Shown piece by piece: positions 11,135 to 21,826 of a stretch of DNA of 64,000 nucleotides (positions within the stretch are counted from its first letter, which is position 1; the number at the start of each line of letters is the position of its first letter). Source of the DNA: Callorhinus ursinus. Lineage: Eukaryota > Chordata > Mammalia > Carnivora > Otariidae. The translations under genes were made by a program, and so were the position numbers. The notes below the pieces were generated by a model. The model did not search any database. It worked only from the letters and a program-made list of their open reading frames with translations, and had not been told where the DNA came from. The stretch covers positions 868,001 through 932,000 of the forward strand of contig NW_020312788.1 in the NCBI RefSeq assembly GCF_003265705.1, written 5' to 3'.

Positions 11135-11310
11135 ACAGGGCATGGTGGTCCAGAGCCCAGGCTTGGCAGTGAGAAAAGTCTGTGTGGAATCTTGGCTCTG
11201 ACACTTTCTGGCTGCATGAGTGTGGACAAGGCACCTAACCTTTAGAAGCAGGAGTTTCCTCATCTGTGAAATGGGGGCATTCTGTTTTTTTGTTCACAGG
11301 GATCTAATAC
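11135..11310 (+). repeat. MIR SINE
   Basis: The order is clear: 'agcccaggcttggcagtgaga', 'cttggctctgacactttctggctgcatgagtgtggacaagg', 'cctcatctgtgaaatgggggcat'. It is a sense-strand MIR, moderately diverged. Confidence 0.85.
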
Positions 11311-14090
11311 AAAAAAGATTAATTTTATCTCTAGTAAAATATGTTTTTCTAGCATAAGAGAAGAAGCTAAGTAAAAAGACAAACCAACTCAACTCTAGCC
11401 CTTCAAACCAATAGATACACTTCCTTTCAACACCACAGCTCCTGTTACAGCAGCTGGGAGAAGTGCGTTCTCTCTCTCTTTGTCTTCAGCCGAGATTGTC
11501 TATGAAATCTAAATCTGATTCCCAAACATTTGAAACAATAATTGTGGCAGCTCAGTAGATTAATTTTGGATCTTCCCTCATAATCACACCAGTGTGAGTC
11601 TCTTTAAACCTTTTCCAAGTGAGTTAAATTAGGTTTAGGTGGATGAAGCATTTACTAAATACTCTCATGTTCAAATAATCCACATTACCTTATAATGAGG
11701 ACATTGTTAAAAGAACCAGATCCTGCAGGGGAAAAAAAAAAAAAAAACCTGGCAAAGTCACCTGAATTCTAGGAAATAAACGCAAAACATTTCCACAACT
11801 CTCAGTTTTCTATGGATCACAGTTCAAAACTTAAATCTTGAGAAGATAATCCAGCTTGGTTTTACAGAGTCTCTCTTTCTCTCTCTTTCCTAAGGTCCCA
11901 GGAAGGAAATGACTCTTCCGCTGTTGGCTTAACACACAATTCAAGTGCAGCTTCATGGATTCTATTGCAAAATCCTTCAGAGGCTGTTGATGTAAGGGGG
12001 TATCTTATTATAGAATTGTTCGAACCTAAGATACCACATTGGTGTGAAGAGAAAAACATATTATTCGAATATTGCTGGAAGCTGCATTTTTTTTCCTGGG
12101 GAAATGCAAAAGTGAGACACTGACTTTAGCTCACTTTTAGAAAGATGGGTGAAGAGCCATCAGGAAAAACTGAATACAGACAAAAAGAAAGCTACATACA
12201 GACAAGAGGAAACAAAGCTATGATAATATTATAGCTGCAATAATATTCAGGTCCCAAGTCATGCGAAAGTGTAGGCATAACGATTAACAGACAAAAAAAG
12301 TGACATTCACAATTTTATGAATTTCTAGTATTTGAAGATTTTGTTTCTCTCTCTCTCTCTTTTTTTTTTTCTGTCTTCCCATTTGTCCTCCCCAAGGTTG
12401 AAAGGGAAAAAATGGAAGACTGGATGTCTAAAAATATCTTTGGATATTAAACACCAACTTATTTAATAGGACACATATGTCACTGAATTCATTTTTGTAG
12501 ACCTTGTCTCTGGACATCCAACCTTTCAAAGAAATAGTTGGCTTCTGGGGCCAGATTCCTGCTACAGAAACTGCACTCTGGAATCTAAAAATCTAAATAT
12601 TTAAATCCATGATCCATGGAATTTCACGGCCTCCTTTTATGCCTTAACCCTAATATTCCAAGATCCAGCTGAAACCACTATTGAAAGTTTCTGTAATTTC
12701 ACAAATGAAGATATCTTAGGGAACAAAAGCCTGCACACCTCTGTAAATGTGGTGAGGCAAACTACAGAAGACAAACCTGGGAGCTGGACATTTCAAAGAG
12801 CTATGGTTCTCATCTCTTTTTTTTGAGCAAAAGAAGATCCAAACAAAGTCACACAACAGCTAAACCAATGCCATCTGTGTGGAAACCATATTTTAAACAC
12901 AAACAAAATCAAACGCTCCATATGCCTTCACTCCCGAACATTTGCTAGAACATTTCTGAGTAGTTATTGTTAGAAAGTCAGCGTGGTCAAGCAAAGGAAG
13001 CAAAAAAGCCCTTCGGGAAGTCCTTGGCTTTCCTGCACTGGCCTTCCCTCACACTCTGCTCCGTTATCATCGCGCACCTTGTGCATTCTATCTAGGGACA
13101 CTACTTTACACTCTTTCTGTCTCTGTATATTTCCTCCCCAAATAATTTAACAGGCTCCTTCTTTTAGAATTCAGGGATTTTGCAAAGCATATTGGTAAAG
13201 CAGGTTTTTTAGCCTTTGCCATGTAATGACACACACAGCAAGTAAGACTCTTTGTACGGCACAACCAGGCAGACAGAGGCGCTCCGATGGCCCAGTCCTG
13301 ACTGCTGCAGCACCTTGGTAGACCATCATTTATCCACTGCCCAGCAGAGCGCCAGAGTGCCTCACTTGAAGATCTGCGGTAAAATGTATTTGTTTCCAGG
13401 AAATGTTAATAGTGTTACTTCTTTAAAAAGTTGCTAAATGGAATATGAAATTTTAATTTAAAAGCACCTAAAAATGTACGCGACTCTTCATCCCACTCCT
13501 AAATCTCATCAAGTTTTTTCAACTTGGCTGTGTGAAGACTACTTAAGACCCTATTTCCAAACACTTGCAGTTGTTTCTGTTCCCTGTAAGAAACAATAAA
13601 AGGTGGCTTTTCTACAGTGACATTCTGTTTGTGACTCTGGCTGTGGTTATTTTTTTCATTGAACTTTCTGCCTGGAGGCTTCTCAGCATTGAGAGTGGAG
13701 CCATTTAGCAGATCATTCCCTTGCAACCTCAGCCAAAGGCCCCAAACAAAACAGCTTATGCTGATCAGAAGCAAAGCTCAGTGACTTGTTCTTTGATGCT
13801 CCAGTCCCTGTTAACTCTCTTAAACATTTCATTATTTGACTTTTTATGTACACAAAGAAAAATCATACTTTCAGGTCCAAAGAGAGCTTCAAATCTGTAA
13901 GTCCTCTTCTTTGAATCTCCCACATTCTTCACTAGAATCACTTAAGATCCACTGGTAAGGGGGGAAACATTACATTTTCAGTGGAGAAACTTAAACTCAC
14001 AAAGATCTTATTGAAATTCTTATTGATTTCATGAACAATCATCTAGTTATGATTTTGGTATTAGAATGACAGTTTCAGTAGAATATATTA
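11311..14090. other. Long unique non-coding stretch
   Basis: I see no gene or named repeat. It holds an A-run at 11731-11746, a CT-rich patch at about 12345-12371 and many AT-rich segments. An open frame of 61 codons at 13252-13437 and one of 91 codons at 13499-13774 (minus) match no family I know and lack splice or start context. Confidence 0.5.
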
Positions 14091-14100
14091 TTATAATTAT

Positions 14101-14491
14101 TGTAGAGGCTGCTTTGTATTGTAGAGGCAAGAGGCTTGGGCAATGGAAACCCGAGTAAGGTAAAAGGGCCCACAGTGACCACCAGGCTGAATGCAAACAG
14201 GCCCTTTAGGTGATCCACCTCCAAATATTCATAAGCCCTAGCTGACCAATGGGCTACTATACAACCAGACACAGGCACCAAAAAAGGAAAATTCCATACG
14301 TTTCCATACCTCCTCACTTCCCCCTTAACTATAGCCCCCACCACTGCCTCCTGGCAGTCGGTCTCTCCTTTGGTGTCCTGCCCACTGCACCCTTGCGTTG
14401 TAGTCAATAAACTTCTAGCTCCTTTGTTCGGCCTCTAGTGAATTCCATCGTTGCCCGTGCCTCTGGCCTCCACCTGATTGGTCACCCTACA
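14101..14491 (+). mobile_element. Probable solo LTR of a class I (gamma-type) ERV
   Basis: The segment begins TGTAGAGG and ends CCCTACA, a TG...CA terminal pair typical of LTRs. It contains a CCAAT-like box (ACCAATGGGC, about 14245), a pyrimidine-rich middle, and an AATAAA signal at about 14406 followed by 'tcctttgttcggcctct'-type R/U5 text. That order of U3, R and U5 fits a gammaretrovirus-like LTR of roughly 390 bp. No internal viral sequence, primer-binding site or second LTR was seen, so it is most likely a solo LTR. A clean short target duplication could not be confirmed. Subfamily unknown. Confidence 0.6.
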
Positions 14492-14723
14492 CTTATTATT
14501 ACAAATAGGGTATTATTACAGCATGATAATCAGATTTATGTAACTAAACATCAAGCTTATAACTAAAATCAGTCCCTCTCCTTCCTCTGTTGCATCATTT
14601 CATTTTTGCTCTTAGGAAACAGACTCTGGAACGACAAGAAGACACCCCTTCATGACAGTACATGCAAGAAATAGAGTTCAAATTGTTTTAACTGAAGGCT
14701 GCTTACAAAAAGTGTATGACCTG

Positions 14724-14893
14724 GGGCGCCTGGGTGGCTCAGTCGTTAAGCGTCTGCCTTCAGCTCAGGTCATGATCCCAGGGTCCTGGGATCGAGCCCC
14801 GCATAGGGCTCCCTGTTTGGCAGGAAGCCTGCTTATATTCCCTCTCTCTCTGTCTCTCTGTCAAATAAATAAATAAAATCTTAAAAAAAAGTA
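14724..14893 (+). mobile_element. Can-SINE, sense, 13-bp TSD with one mismatch
   Basis: A compact sense SINE with head GGCGCCTGGGTGGCTCAGT, the CCCAGGGTCCTGGGAT body of caniform copies, a short CT-rich part and an AAATAAATAAATAAAATCTT tail. The TSD AGTGTATGACCTG / AGTATATGACCTG lies at 14711-14723 and 14894-14906. Confidence 0.96.
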
Positions 14894-14906
14894 AGTATAT
14901 GACCTG

Positions 14907-15597
14907 TTTCCCACGTGCCGTGGGCTAGGTGTCTCATTTAAAACCGTCAATACAAAAGTTAGATAGTTGACAAACACCCAAGTTTAAGTCCTGAGGCTCT
15001 GAGTCTGTGACTCATGTACAGAATGCTGCTGTTCTTCAGCTGGGTTACTGCCCTGGCTCCCAAACCTGGACTCAATCACGCCGAGATATGAGGAACTCAT
15101 GCACGCTACTAATCTTATTGCCTTCCAGGAGGTACCAATAAGACAGCAGGACACTAATCAGAAACATTTGAACTTCAGAATTATACAGAGAAGATTTACT
15201 TACTGAGAGTGAGACCCTTTTCAAAATGCCAAACCTATTCACACTTGGTGCATAATTTTTTAAAAACTGAGCTTTCATTCACTACCATGATCTAATAACT
15301 CCATTGATTTCAATACTTTAGTAAGTTTAATGCAGATAATGGTAATAAATTAGTGAAAAATGCTGTCAAAGAAATAGAATTTTTCTTACTGGCCACTCAT
15401 AACTCCTTCCATAAGATGGATAATAATATTTAGTTATAAGTAGAGCTTCGAAAAATTCAAACGACAAAATTCTAGCTGTAATGTATATTTAAAATGAGAC
15501 TAAAATGTAAGTTTTATTTTAATGTTATTGCTTATACAATTTACATGGCAAAAATTCTCAGGTGTTACAGTCACCAAAAAATGCCATAGCCATATTT
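14907..15597. other. Unique non-coding stretch
   Basis: No recognised repeat, exon or RNA gene; strongly AT-rich after 15280. Confidence 0.45.
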
Positions 15598-15612
15598 TAA
15601 AACTCATTTTTT

Positions 15613-15774
15613 TGGGGTGCCTGGGGGGCTCAGTCAGTTAAGTATCTGCCTCTTGATTTTAGTTCAGGTCATGATCTCAGGGTCATGAGACTGAGCCCCA
15701 TGTTAGGCCCTAGGCTGGGCGTGGAGCCTGCTTAAGATTCTTTCTCTCCCTCTCCCCTGCCCCACCCCCCCACT

Positions 15775-15808
<34 letters not shown>

Positions 15809-15836
15809 CTCAAAAAAAAAAGACTAAATAAATACA
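15613..15836 (+). mobile_element. Can-SINE carrying a (TG)n microsatellite
   Basis: A sense SINE with a diverged head (GGTGCCTGGGGGGCTCAGT) and a CT-rich middle that runs into a (TG)n tract at about 15779-15806, then CTCTC, an A-run and an AAATAAATA tail. A near-perfect TSD, TAAAACTCATTTTTT / TAAAACTCTTTTTTT, flanks it at about 15598-15612 and 15837-15851. Confidence 0.94.
15779..15806. repeat. (TG)n microsatellite
   Basis: About 14 TG units inside the pyrimidine-rich part of the SINE at 15613-15836. Likely variable in length between individuals. Confidence 0.95.
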
Positions 15837-15851
15837 TAAAACTCTTTTTTT

Positions 15852-17029
15852 TTTCTCAGTCACCATGTTATGTACCTAAATGGCATTTTCTATCCAGAGT
15901 CTTTCTAACTGAAAAACATTACTTTATCCTTCCCTTTGTAAGAGAAACAGTTAAGAATAAGTCTCTTAACCTTCTATTTTAGATGCTTTCTTATATGAAG
16001 TGATTTGAGCACATTCTGTTGGGAATTACTAAGAAAATAAACACTGAAACTTGCAGAAGTTTCTAATTCAACATATTTTCATCATTAAAATCCAAGCATA
16101 TTTTAATGTGCTGATATAAAGACCAATATTTCAAGTTGTCTTCACTGATTACTATAGCCAAATTCTTTTGCAACAAAGGTTTGGGGATTTTTCAGGTGTG
16201 TTGTAGGAAAAATATTTGAGCAGAGGAGAGAAGACATTAAAGCAAGCTACACCCTCCTTTTAGCCAGTCCTGAACCATCTCTCCAGACCATGCTAATTTA
16301 TCTAACGTGATTACACTTACCAATCAGATGACCCAGTTTAGTTTCCTCTCATCCAAAGCATTGGATACAGCTAAATAAACCACAGAGCAACCTGATTCAG
16401 TCTACCTTGCCCCCTACAGACTTTTCCAAGGCCCACTACTAATCTCTTTCTCCAGTCTTATTTGGAGACTGCATTCATTTTCATAACAAATTTGACTGTA
16501 TTAAAAAAAAACACAAAAAGAAAGAAATCCCATTTCTTAAAGTCTCCCACTGTTCTAGACAGATGGCTGTGCCCCATCTCCTAAGCTCTAGTCCCATGGT
16601 TACTACTGTTGACCAGAAATATTTACAATATGCAACTGAAGTGCAAGATCCAAGATGCTTTTTGAAACAAAATTAATTTCCTCCAAAGAGACTACCCATC
16701 TGAATTAATTTATCACTTGATAAACATTTATTAAGTACCTATTATGTGCTAGATACCATGTCCCATGTCAAGCACATCCCTGTTTCTCGGTTCGTTTACC
16801 ATCATTCTGAGTGAGAATTAACATCATTGAGCTGTGTTTATACGTCAATACACCAGTCACAGAATAGAATGCACAGCTTCCGATATTCTTATCCAATCAT
16901 GTATAGAGGATAAGATTATAGAGCAGGTATAGCTGGGACAAGAGATATATGAACAGACTGCCCTCTGAAGAGGTTGGTACCCTGACACAAACGTTATGAA
17001 TGCTTGTTTCCTTGTATTCCTGACAGCCT
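15852..17029. other. Mostly unique stretch
   Basis: No gene recognised. About 16715-16770 ('ataaacatttattaagtacctattatgtgctagatacc') is a short fragment of an ancient MIR- or L2-type repeat. The rest is unique AT-rich DNA. Confidence 0.45.
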
Positions 17030-17193
17030 ATGCATCATCTTTTTTCTTCTAGTCTAACCTGTTTGATAGGCAAAAAATAAATTTTCATTTCTCATATTAA
17101 ATTTGAGGTTGAAAATTTTTGCATATACTCCTAAGTCATTTACATTTTCTCCTTTTACGAACTGCTTTTTAGGTTGTTTGTCAATTTCTTTCT
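17030..17193 (-). mobile_element. Old L1 fragment, antisense
   Basis: Decayed antisense L1 ORF2 text: 'ctgtttgataggcaaaaaataaattttcatttctca', then 'gaggttgaaaatttttgcatat', then 'ctccttttacgaactgctttt'. It served as the landing site for the SINE cluster that follows. Confidence 0.55.
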
Positions 17194-17316
17194 AAAGGAG
17201 TGTTTGGGAGAGCCTGGCTGGCTCAGTTGGTGGAGCATGTGACTCTTGACCTTGGGGTTTTGAGTTCAACCCCCACATTGGGTGTAGAGATTATTTAAAA
17301 ATAAAATCTTTTTAAA

Positions 17317-17503
17317 ACTTTCTCTTATTTTTAAAGATTTTATTTATGAGAGAGAGAGCGAGAGAGAGAGCATGAGTATGGGGGAGAGGGAGAAGCAGGC
17401 TCCCCCACTGAGCAGGGAGCACGACGCAGGGCTCCATCCCAGGACCCTGGGATCATGATCTGAGCTGAAGGCAGACACTTAACCAACTGAACCAGGTCCC
17501 CCC
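17317..17503 (-). mobile_element. Can-SINE, antisense, nested (first insert)
   Basis: An antisense full-type SINE (TTAAAGATTTTATTTATGAGAGAG to ACTGAACCAGGTCCCCC) inserted in the tail of the outer SINE. It is bounded by copies of AAAATAAAATCTT. Its head complement is degenerate (CTGAACCAGGTCC instead of CTGAGCCACCCAGG). Confidence 0.9.
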
Positions 17504-17516
17504 AAAATAAAATCTT

Positions 17517-17701
17517 TTTTTTAAAGATTTTATTTATTTATTTGAGATAGAGAGAGAAAGCATGAGAGGGGGGAGGGTCAGAGGGAGAAGCAGACTCCCC
17601 GCTGAGCAGGGAGCCCGACGTGGGACTCGATCCCGGGACTCCAGGATCATGACCTGAGCCGGAGGCAATCGCCCAACCAACTGAGCCACCCAGGCACCCC
17701 C
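17517..17701 (-). mobile_element. Can-SINE, antisense, nested (second insert)
   Basis: A second antisense SINE (TTAAAGATTTTATTTATTTATTTGAG to CCACCCAGGCACCCC), better preserved than its neighbour at 17317-17503. It shares the same duplicated tail motif as target. Its lower divergence suggests it arrived later. Confidence 0.93.
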
Positions 17702-17924
17702 AAAAATAAAATCTTAAAAAAAAAGGAGTGTTTGTTTTTTTTGTAAAGTTTGAGGTGGTGACAGGCAGCAACTGAGTGGAAAGTGCAAGTCCTACTAGGA
17801 TGGAGGCTCCAGCCATTCCAATTGGATATTAAAAGAAAGGGAGACACAGAGGATTCGAATACTCAGGCAAAACCACAGCAGAACCTTAGGCTATTATGAC
17901 AATAAAACCAATTTATGTATACTG

Positions 17925-18165
17925 TCTTACATGCTTTTAAATGTAGTTTTTAATCATCATATATTATTCCACAATACAGCCGTGTCAAATTTACTTAATT
18001 GTTCTTCTTTTTCTGGATGTTTTAGAAGGGGAAATTCTGAGCAAATTATTGGCATAAAGCATTTGAATATTTTTTAAAGGCTCTCAATATACACTGCAAA
18101 ATATTTTTGCACAAAAACTGTTCCTTTATACTTCCACCAGCATTCTAATAAGATGTATCTTTTCC
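17925..18165 (-). mobile_element. Old L1 fragment, antisense
   Basis: Antisense L1 ORF2-end text: 'atatattattccacaatacagccgtg' followed by 'tggatgttttagaaggggaaatt' and, near the end, 'cctttatacttccaccagcattcta'. Diverged; no open frame. Confidence 0.5.
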
Positions 18166-18519
18166 ATTTCTCCTACTTCTAGACTCTACCAGAAATAGCT
18201 TCATTTTGTTTGCACCAACTTTCTCCACAAGACACCTGAGTATGTGCCTTGGAATTTTATAGCCATCTCTTGTAAGTGGCCTTTTTCTTGCCTGCAGGCC
18301 TTGACATTCCATGAAGGAGCTGAGGCTAAATCTCATCATTCAGGAGGGAATATCTGATTCATAGGACTTGAGAATTCCTAAGTTCAGAAACAAGCATGAA
18401 ACAATGTCCTGGGCATATGTGCCTCAGATGATTAAATTCTACCTAGGATAGATACTACTAGTTGTTTATTCATCTTCCATTCTTTCCTGTTTCTTTTCCA
18501 ACAGAACCCTTATATCATA

Positions 18520-18880
18520 TGGGGCACAATGTGATCAACTATGTTTTCCAGCTTCTCTTGTAGATAAAGGAGGCCTATGAGATATAAACAGAAGTCATTG
18601 GGTAGGGCTTCTAGGAAAATCCTTTTTGCCCTTTTGCAAAGAAAGTAGCCATGATGACTGGATCTCCAACAGTCTTCTTGGGATCATGAAAGAAAAAGGG
18701 AGGAGAGTTGCAGAGGCTTGGCCTCGCCTGACATTCTTGATCTTCTGAACCAATGCCAGAAATTGCCTACCCTCCCTGGACTTATGGTGACATAAAGAAA
18801 GTAAACATTTGTCTATCGAAGTCACTGTATTTCAGTGTCTGTTTATTAAAGCAGAGAACAACTCCTAACTGATGCACTAT
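18520..18880 (+). repeat. Ancient retroelement remnant, family uncertain
   Basis: Resembles a common old mammalian repeat: 'ttccagcttctcttgtagat', 'ggcctatgagatataaacagaagtcattgggtagggcttctaggaaa', 'cctggacttatggtgacataaag' and an end in 'tcctaactgatgca'. I recognise the pattern but not the exact family. Confidence 0.45.
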
Positions 18881-18970
18881 TTTAAAAAATCTTCCAGATA
18901 AGTATTTTTCATTTCTATGGGAGATGGTGCGAAGTTTATATTAGGAATTGAAGTTATATTGGGTCCTTTT

Positions 18971-19149
18971 TTTGTTTTGTTTTGTTTTGAGGGGGATGCA
19001 GAGTTGCAGATGGAGAGAGAGAATCTTAAGCAGGCTCCACATCCAGCACGTGGAGCCCGATGCAGGGCCTGATCTCACAACCCTGAGATCATGACCTGAG
19101 CCCAACTCAGGAGTTGGGCGCTTAAGTGATTGAGCCACCCAGGCACCTC
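18971..19149 (-). mobile_element. Can-SINE, antisense, perfect 16-bp TSD
   Basis: An antisense SINE that begins with a (TTTTG)n tail complement and ends GAGCCACCCAGGCACCTC. The perfect TSD TATATTGGGTCCTTTT is at 18955-18970 and 19150-19165. Confidence 0.96.
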
Positions 19150-19165
19150 TATATTGGGTCCTTTT

Positions 19166-19597
19166 AAGTGATGTAGCATTCCTTCCTTACAGATCCATTT
19201 TCCATCCATTTCTACCATCTTCTCTGCCCCAGGAGCTGATCTGTATGGACTACTCTGGCTTCCCAGTGATTTGGCCACTAGAGAGCCCCAGCAAGAAATC
19301 AGAGGGAAGGAAGAGAGTGAGGGAAGAAAGAAAATTCTCTCTTATTTCCCAGCTCCCTCTCTCTGGTGTTGTCTTGTGTTGAATACGTCCTTTGCTGAAA
19401 GTCATCTCTCTTTTCAAGGCCCCCTCCTCATGTGGCCCTCTCCTTCTGGGTTCCAGATGCCACACCCTTTCTTTGCCCCTTTCGGTATGTATGTGTGGTA
19501 ACAGCTCCACTCCTGCCCATAACCTCTTAGTTTAATCTCTTTAATTAAACAACACCCAATTTATCCTAATTTGTTCTGCCCGATATATTCCTTGTTT

Positions 19598-19634
<37 letters not shown>

Positions 19635-20449
19635 TCTAGGATTTAAGGGAAGGCCATAGGCCCATACCTGCCAGCCTCTATGTCAAGGTAAAGAGCATCA
19701 ATTGTACTAACAGGATAGGCAGGAAAACACTTTCAAGGGGTGAGTAGACTTGAAGGAAGTATGTAAAATGTTCAAGTGGGGATCACCATCGACTCTTGAA
19801 AAACACTTCTTAAATTTAGCAGAGACTGCAATCATTTAACTGGTGGTGGGGAAGATGATAAATATCTGTCAGTGCACAGAACTTCACTTTTCACCGCTGG
19901 CATCTTCTCTTTATAGAATCCTGTAACTTTAGGGAATTCAGGCACGACTTGGTTCAACCTACTCATTTTTCTGTGAGGGCTAATTTACTGCCTAAAACCA
20001 AATCCAAATGCCTTATCTCTAGACATTCAGTCAGGCTTGTTGTTATTTGGAGGTTTTATGAGTTTTGTGGGGTTTTTCCCCCTGTATCCTGATTCTTCTC
20101 TAAAGTCTACATAGTTATAATACAGCCTTTAATGAAAGAAAAACTAAAGACAATTTAAATCTCCAAAACACAACATATGAGATTCTGGGGACCATTATTG
20201 TTCTTATTAAAATTAATAGCCTAAGAAGTCTTAGGGTAGCATCTAAGTTCAGGTTGATATTAATGAGAATCAGGAAAAAACTGCTTTCAAGGAGAGCAAT
20301 AATACAAATATGTGTCACGCATAAATTATCTGAGCATTTAAAAGTGGCTCAGAAAACATTAACCCTGCCTTGCAGGGAGTTCAAAGTAAAGTGTTAAATG
20401 ATTTTATCTCAGTTTTTATTTCCAACTTTCATTCTAGAATTTTCTTAAG
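19166..20449. other. Unique stretch with a (CA)n microsatellite
   Basis: No gene recognised. A (CA)n tract lies at about 19602-19633. The short open frames on both strands at 19250-19510 overlap each other and match no family. Confidence 0.5.
19602..19633. repeat. (AC)n microsatellite
   Basis: About 16 AC units in unique DNA; a likely polymorphic marker. Confidence 0.97.
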
Positions 20450-20462
20450 AATCCTCCTTCTC

Positions 20463-20679
20463 AGGGGCGCCCGGGTGGCTCAGTCGGTTAAGCATCTGCC
20501 TTGGGCTCAGGCCATAATCCCAGGGTCCTGGGATTGAGTCCTGCATTGAGCATTGCATCAGGTTACCAGCTCAGTGGGCAGCCTGCTTCTCCCTCTCCCT
20601 CTGCCCCTCCCCCTATTGTGCTTTCTTGTTCTCTCTCAAAAGTTCTCTCTCAAATAAATAAATGAAATCCAAAAAAAAA
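20463..20679 (+). mobile_element. Can-SINE, sense, perfect 13-bp TSD
   Basis: A full-length sense SINE (GGGGCGCCCGGGTGGCTCAGTCGG head, CT-rich middle, AAATAAATAAATGAAATCC and A-run tail). The CTCTCTCAAA motif at its tail is duplicated (about 20632-20652). Perfect TSD AATCCTCCTTCTC at 20450-20462 and 20680-20692. Confidence 0.97.
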
Positions 20680-20692
20680 AATCCTCCTTCTC

Positions 20693-21214
20693 TATTAAAT
20701 ATGAAAAACTGAGCAATAGATAAGCAATATTTTTTTGATAAAAAAAAGGCTAAAATGATGGAGAAATAAACACAGGGCTCAATGTTTTAGTCTTTTCAAG
20801 AATTTGGAGATTTTTAATTTTTTAAAAGGGATCAAATTTTTTCTTTATCAATGAAGAAGGAAAAGACTACAGTAACCTACCTTGGCATTCCTGAGAAGCC
20901 ACAGCCCTATCCTTTTTAGATGCACGTGCATCTTCTAGTCTAGACCCAAAGCCTTAGATTCTGGCACAAAACTTTGCTGAATGAAGCCACTGCTTTTAAG
21001 GGTCATTTGATGAATTATAGAGCCAAAGAACTCAAACAGAAGTCTGAGAAAGCTATAGCAATCTACAAATATTTGAAGAACTACCATATATTAAAAGAAG
21101 TAGCCTTTTTTTTGTTGTTGTTCAGTTATTGGGAAGAGAAAAGGAACCCTTCTATTAAGGTTTCTAACCATGAAATAAATAGTCTTCAAAATTAGCCAAT
21201 TCCTCTCACTAGTA
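20693..21214. other. Unique non-coding stretch
   Basis: AT-rich with no recognised repeat or gene. A 73-codon open frame at 20974-21195 has no family resemblance. Confidence 0.45.
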
Positions 21215-21335
21215 TAGAGATTCTTAACCAGGGATGAAGACACTGATAGAACATGAAGGTGTTCAAAGAGTCCTTGAAATTATATGCAACATATTTCTAG
21301 GGTCAGAGTGCATGGATTCCATTAGCTTCTCCAAG
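21215..21335. repeat. hAT-type MITE fragment (MER class)
   Basis: The text 'gagattcttaaccagggatgaag', 'tgaaattatatgcaacatatttctagggtcagagtg', 'ttagcttctccaagaggctc' follows a known short non-autonomous hAT repeat. Diverged and partial; exact name not assigned. Confidence 0.5.
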
Positions 21336-21770
21336 AGGCTCATGTAAGAAGGTCTGCAAAAAAATGTATGAAACCATCCTGTTGACCATTTGTCAGAAGT
21401 GCTGAAGAGACGATAATCACTCTAAGGTCAGTATTTATAATTTGCTGGTTACAGATAATGTAAGCAAAGCCTTTACACAGTGTGTGTTCCATCCTCTCAT
21501 CACTCAGCAGTTATTTACAGGTGTCCCTTATGCTCATTTGGGTTGATTTGCTCAGAGTGATAGGTTAAAGGGAGCATCTATTCTAACTCCCTAAGGGGAG
21601 AGACAATGGGATGTACTTTTTTTCCAGTGCCTCCTCACAGTGTTAAAGAAACTGCTACATGAAGTGGGGGTTCCATTAACGGGCGGATTAAGAGGATGTA
21701 CTCTAGAGCAAGGCATGACCAGCCCAAAAGAGACGAGAAGAGCCCTGGTCCCTGGGTGGCAACCCAAGTT

Positions 21771-21784
21771 GAAAATCAGAAGGC

Positions 21785-21816
<32 letters not shown>

Positions 21817-21826
21817 TCAGAAGGCA
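21771..21826. mobile_element. A-tail-only retroposition scar
   Basis: A perfect 15-bp direct repeat, GAAAATCAGAAGGCA, at 21771-21785 and 21812-21826 encloses only a 26-bp A-rich run ending in (AAAAG)n. The structure fits an L1-driven insertion truncated so early that only the poly-A tail arrived. A local tandem duplication followed by A-run growth is the alternative. Confidence 0.75.

Larger units (their letters stand above)
17207..17721 (+). mobile_element. Composite: short sense Can-SINE invaded by two antisense SINEs
   Basis: A short sense SINE starts at about 17207 (GAGAGCCTGGCTGGCTCAGTTGG) and ends with its A-rich tail at 17721. Its TSD, AAAGGAGTGTTTG, is perfect at 17194-17206 and 17722-17734, about 515 bp apart, because two other SINEs landed in its tail. 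Three copies of the tail motif AAAATAAAATCTT, at 17298-17310, 17504-17516 and 17703-17715, bracket the two inserts. The outer element belongs to the short type, which has a 'gtgtagagattattta' ending and no CT-rich part. Confidence 0.93.

Noticed and set aside
14724..14893. tRNA gene suggested by A-box and B-box-like sequence in SINE heads
   Set aside because: The heads are SINE modules with a degenerate tRNA body and no cloverleaf. The same applies to every SINE copy in the window.
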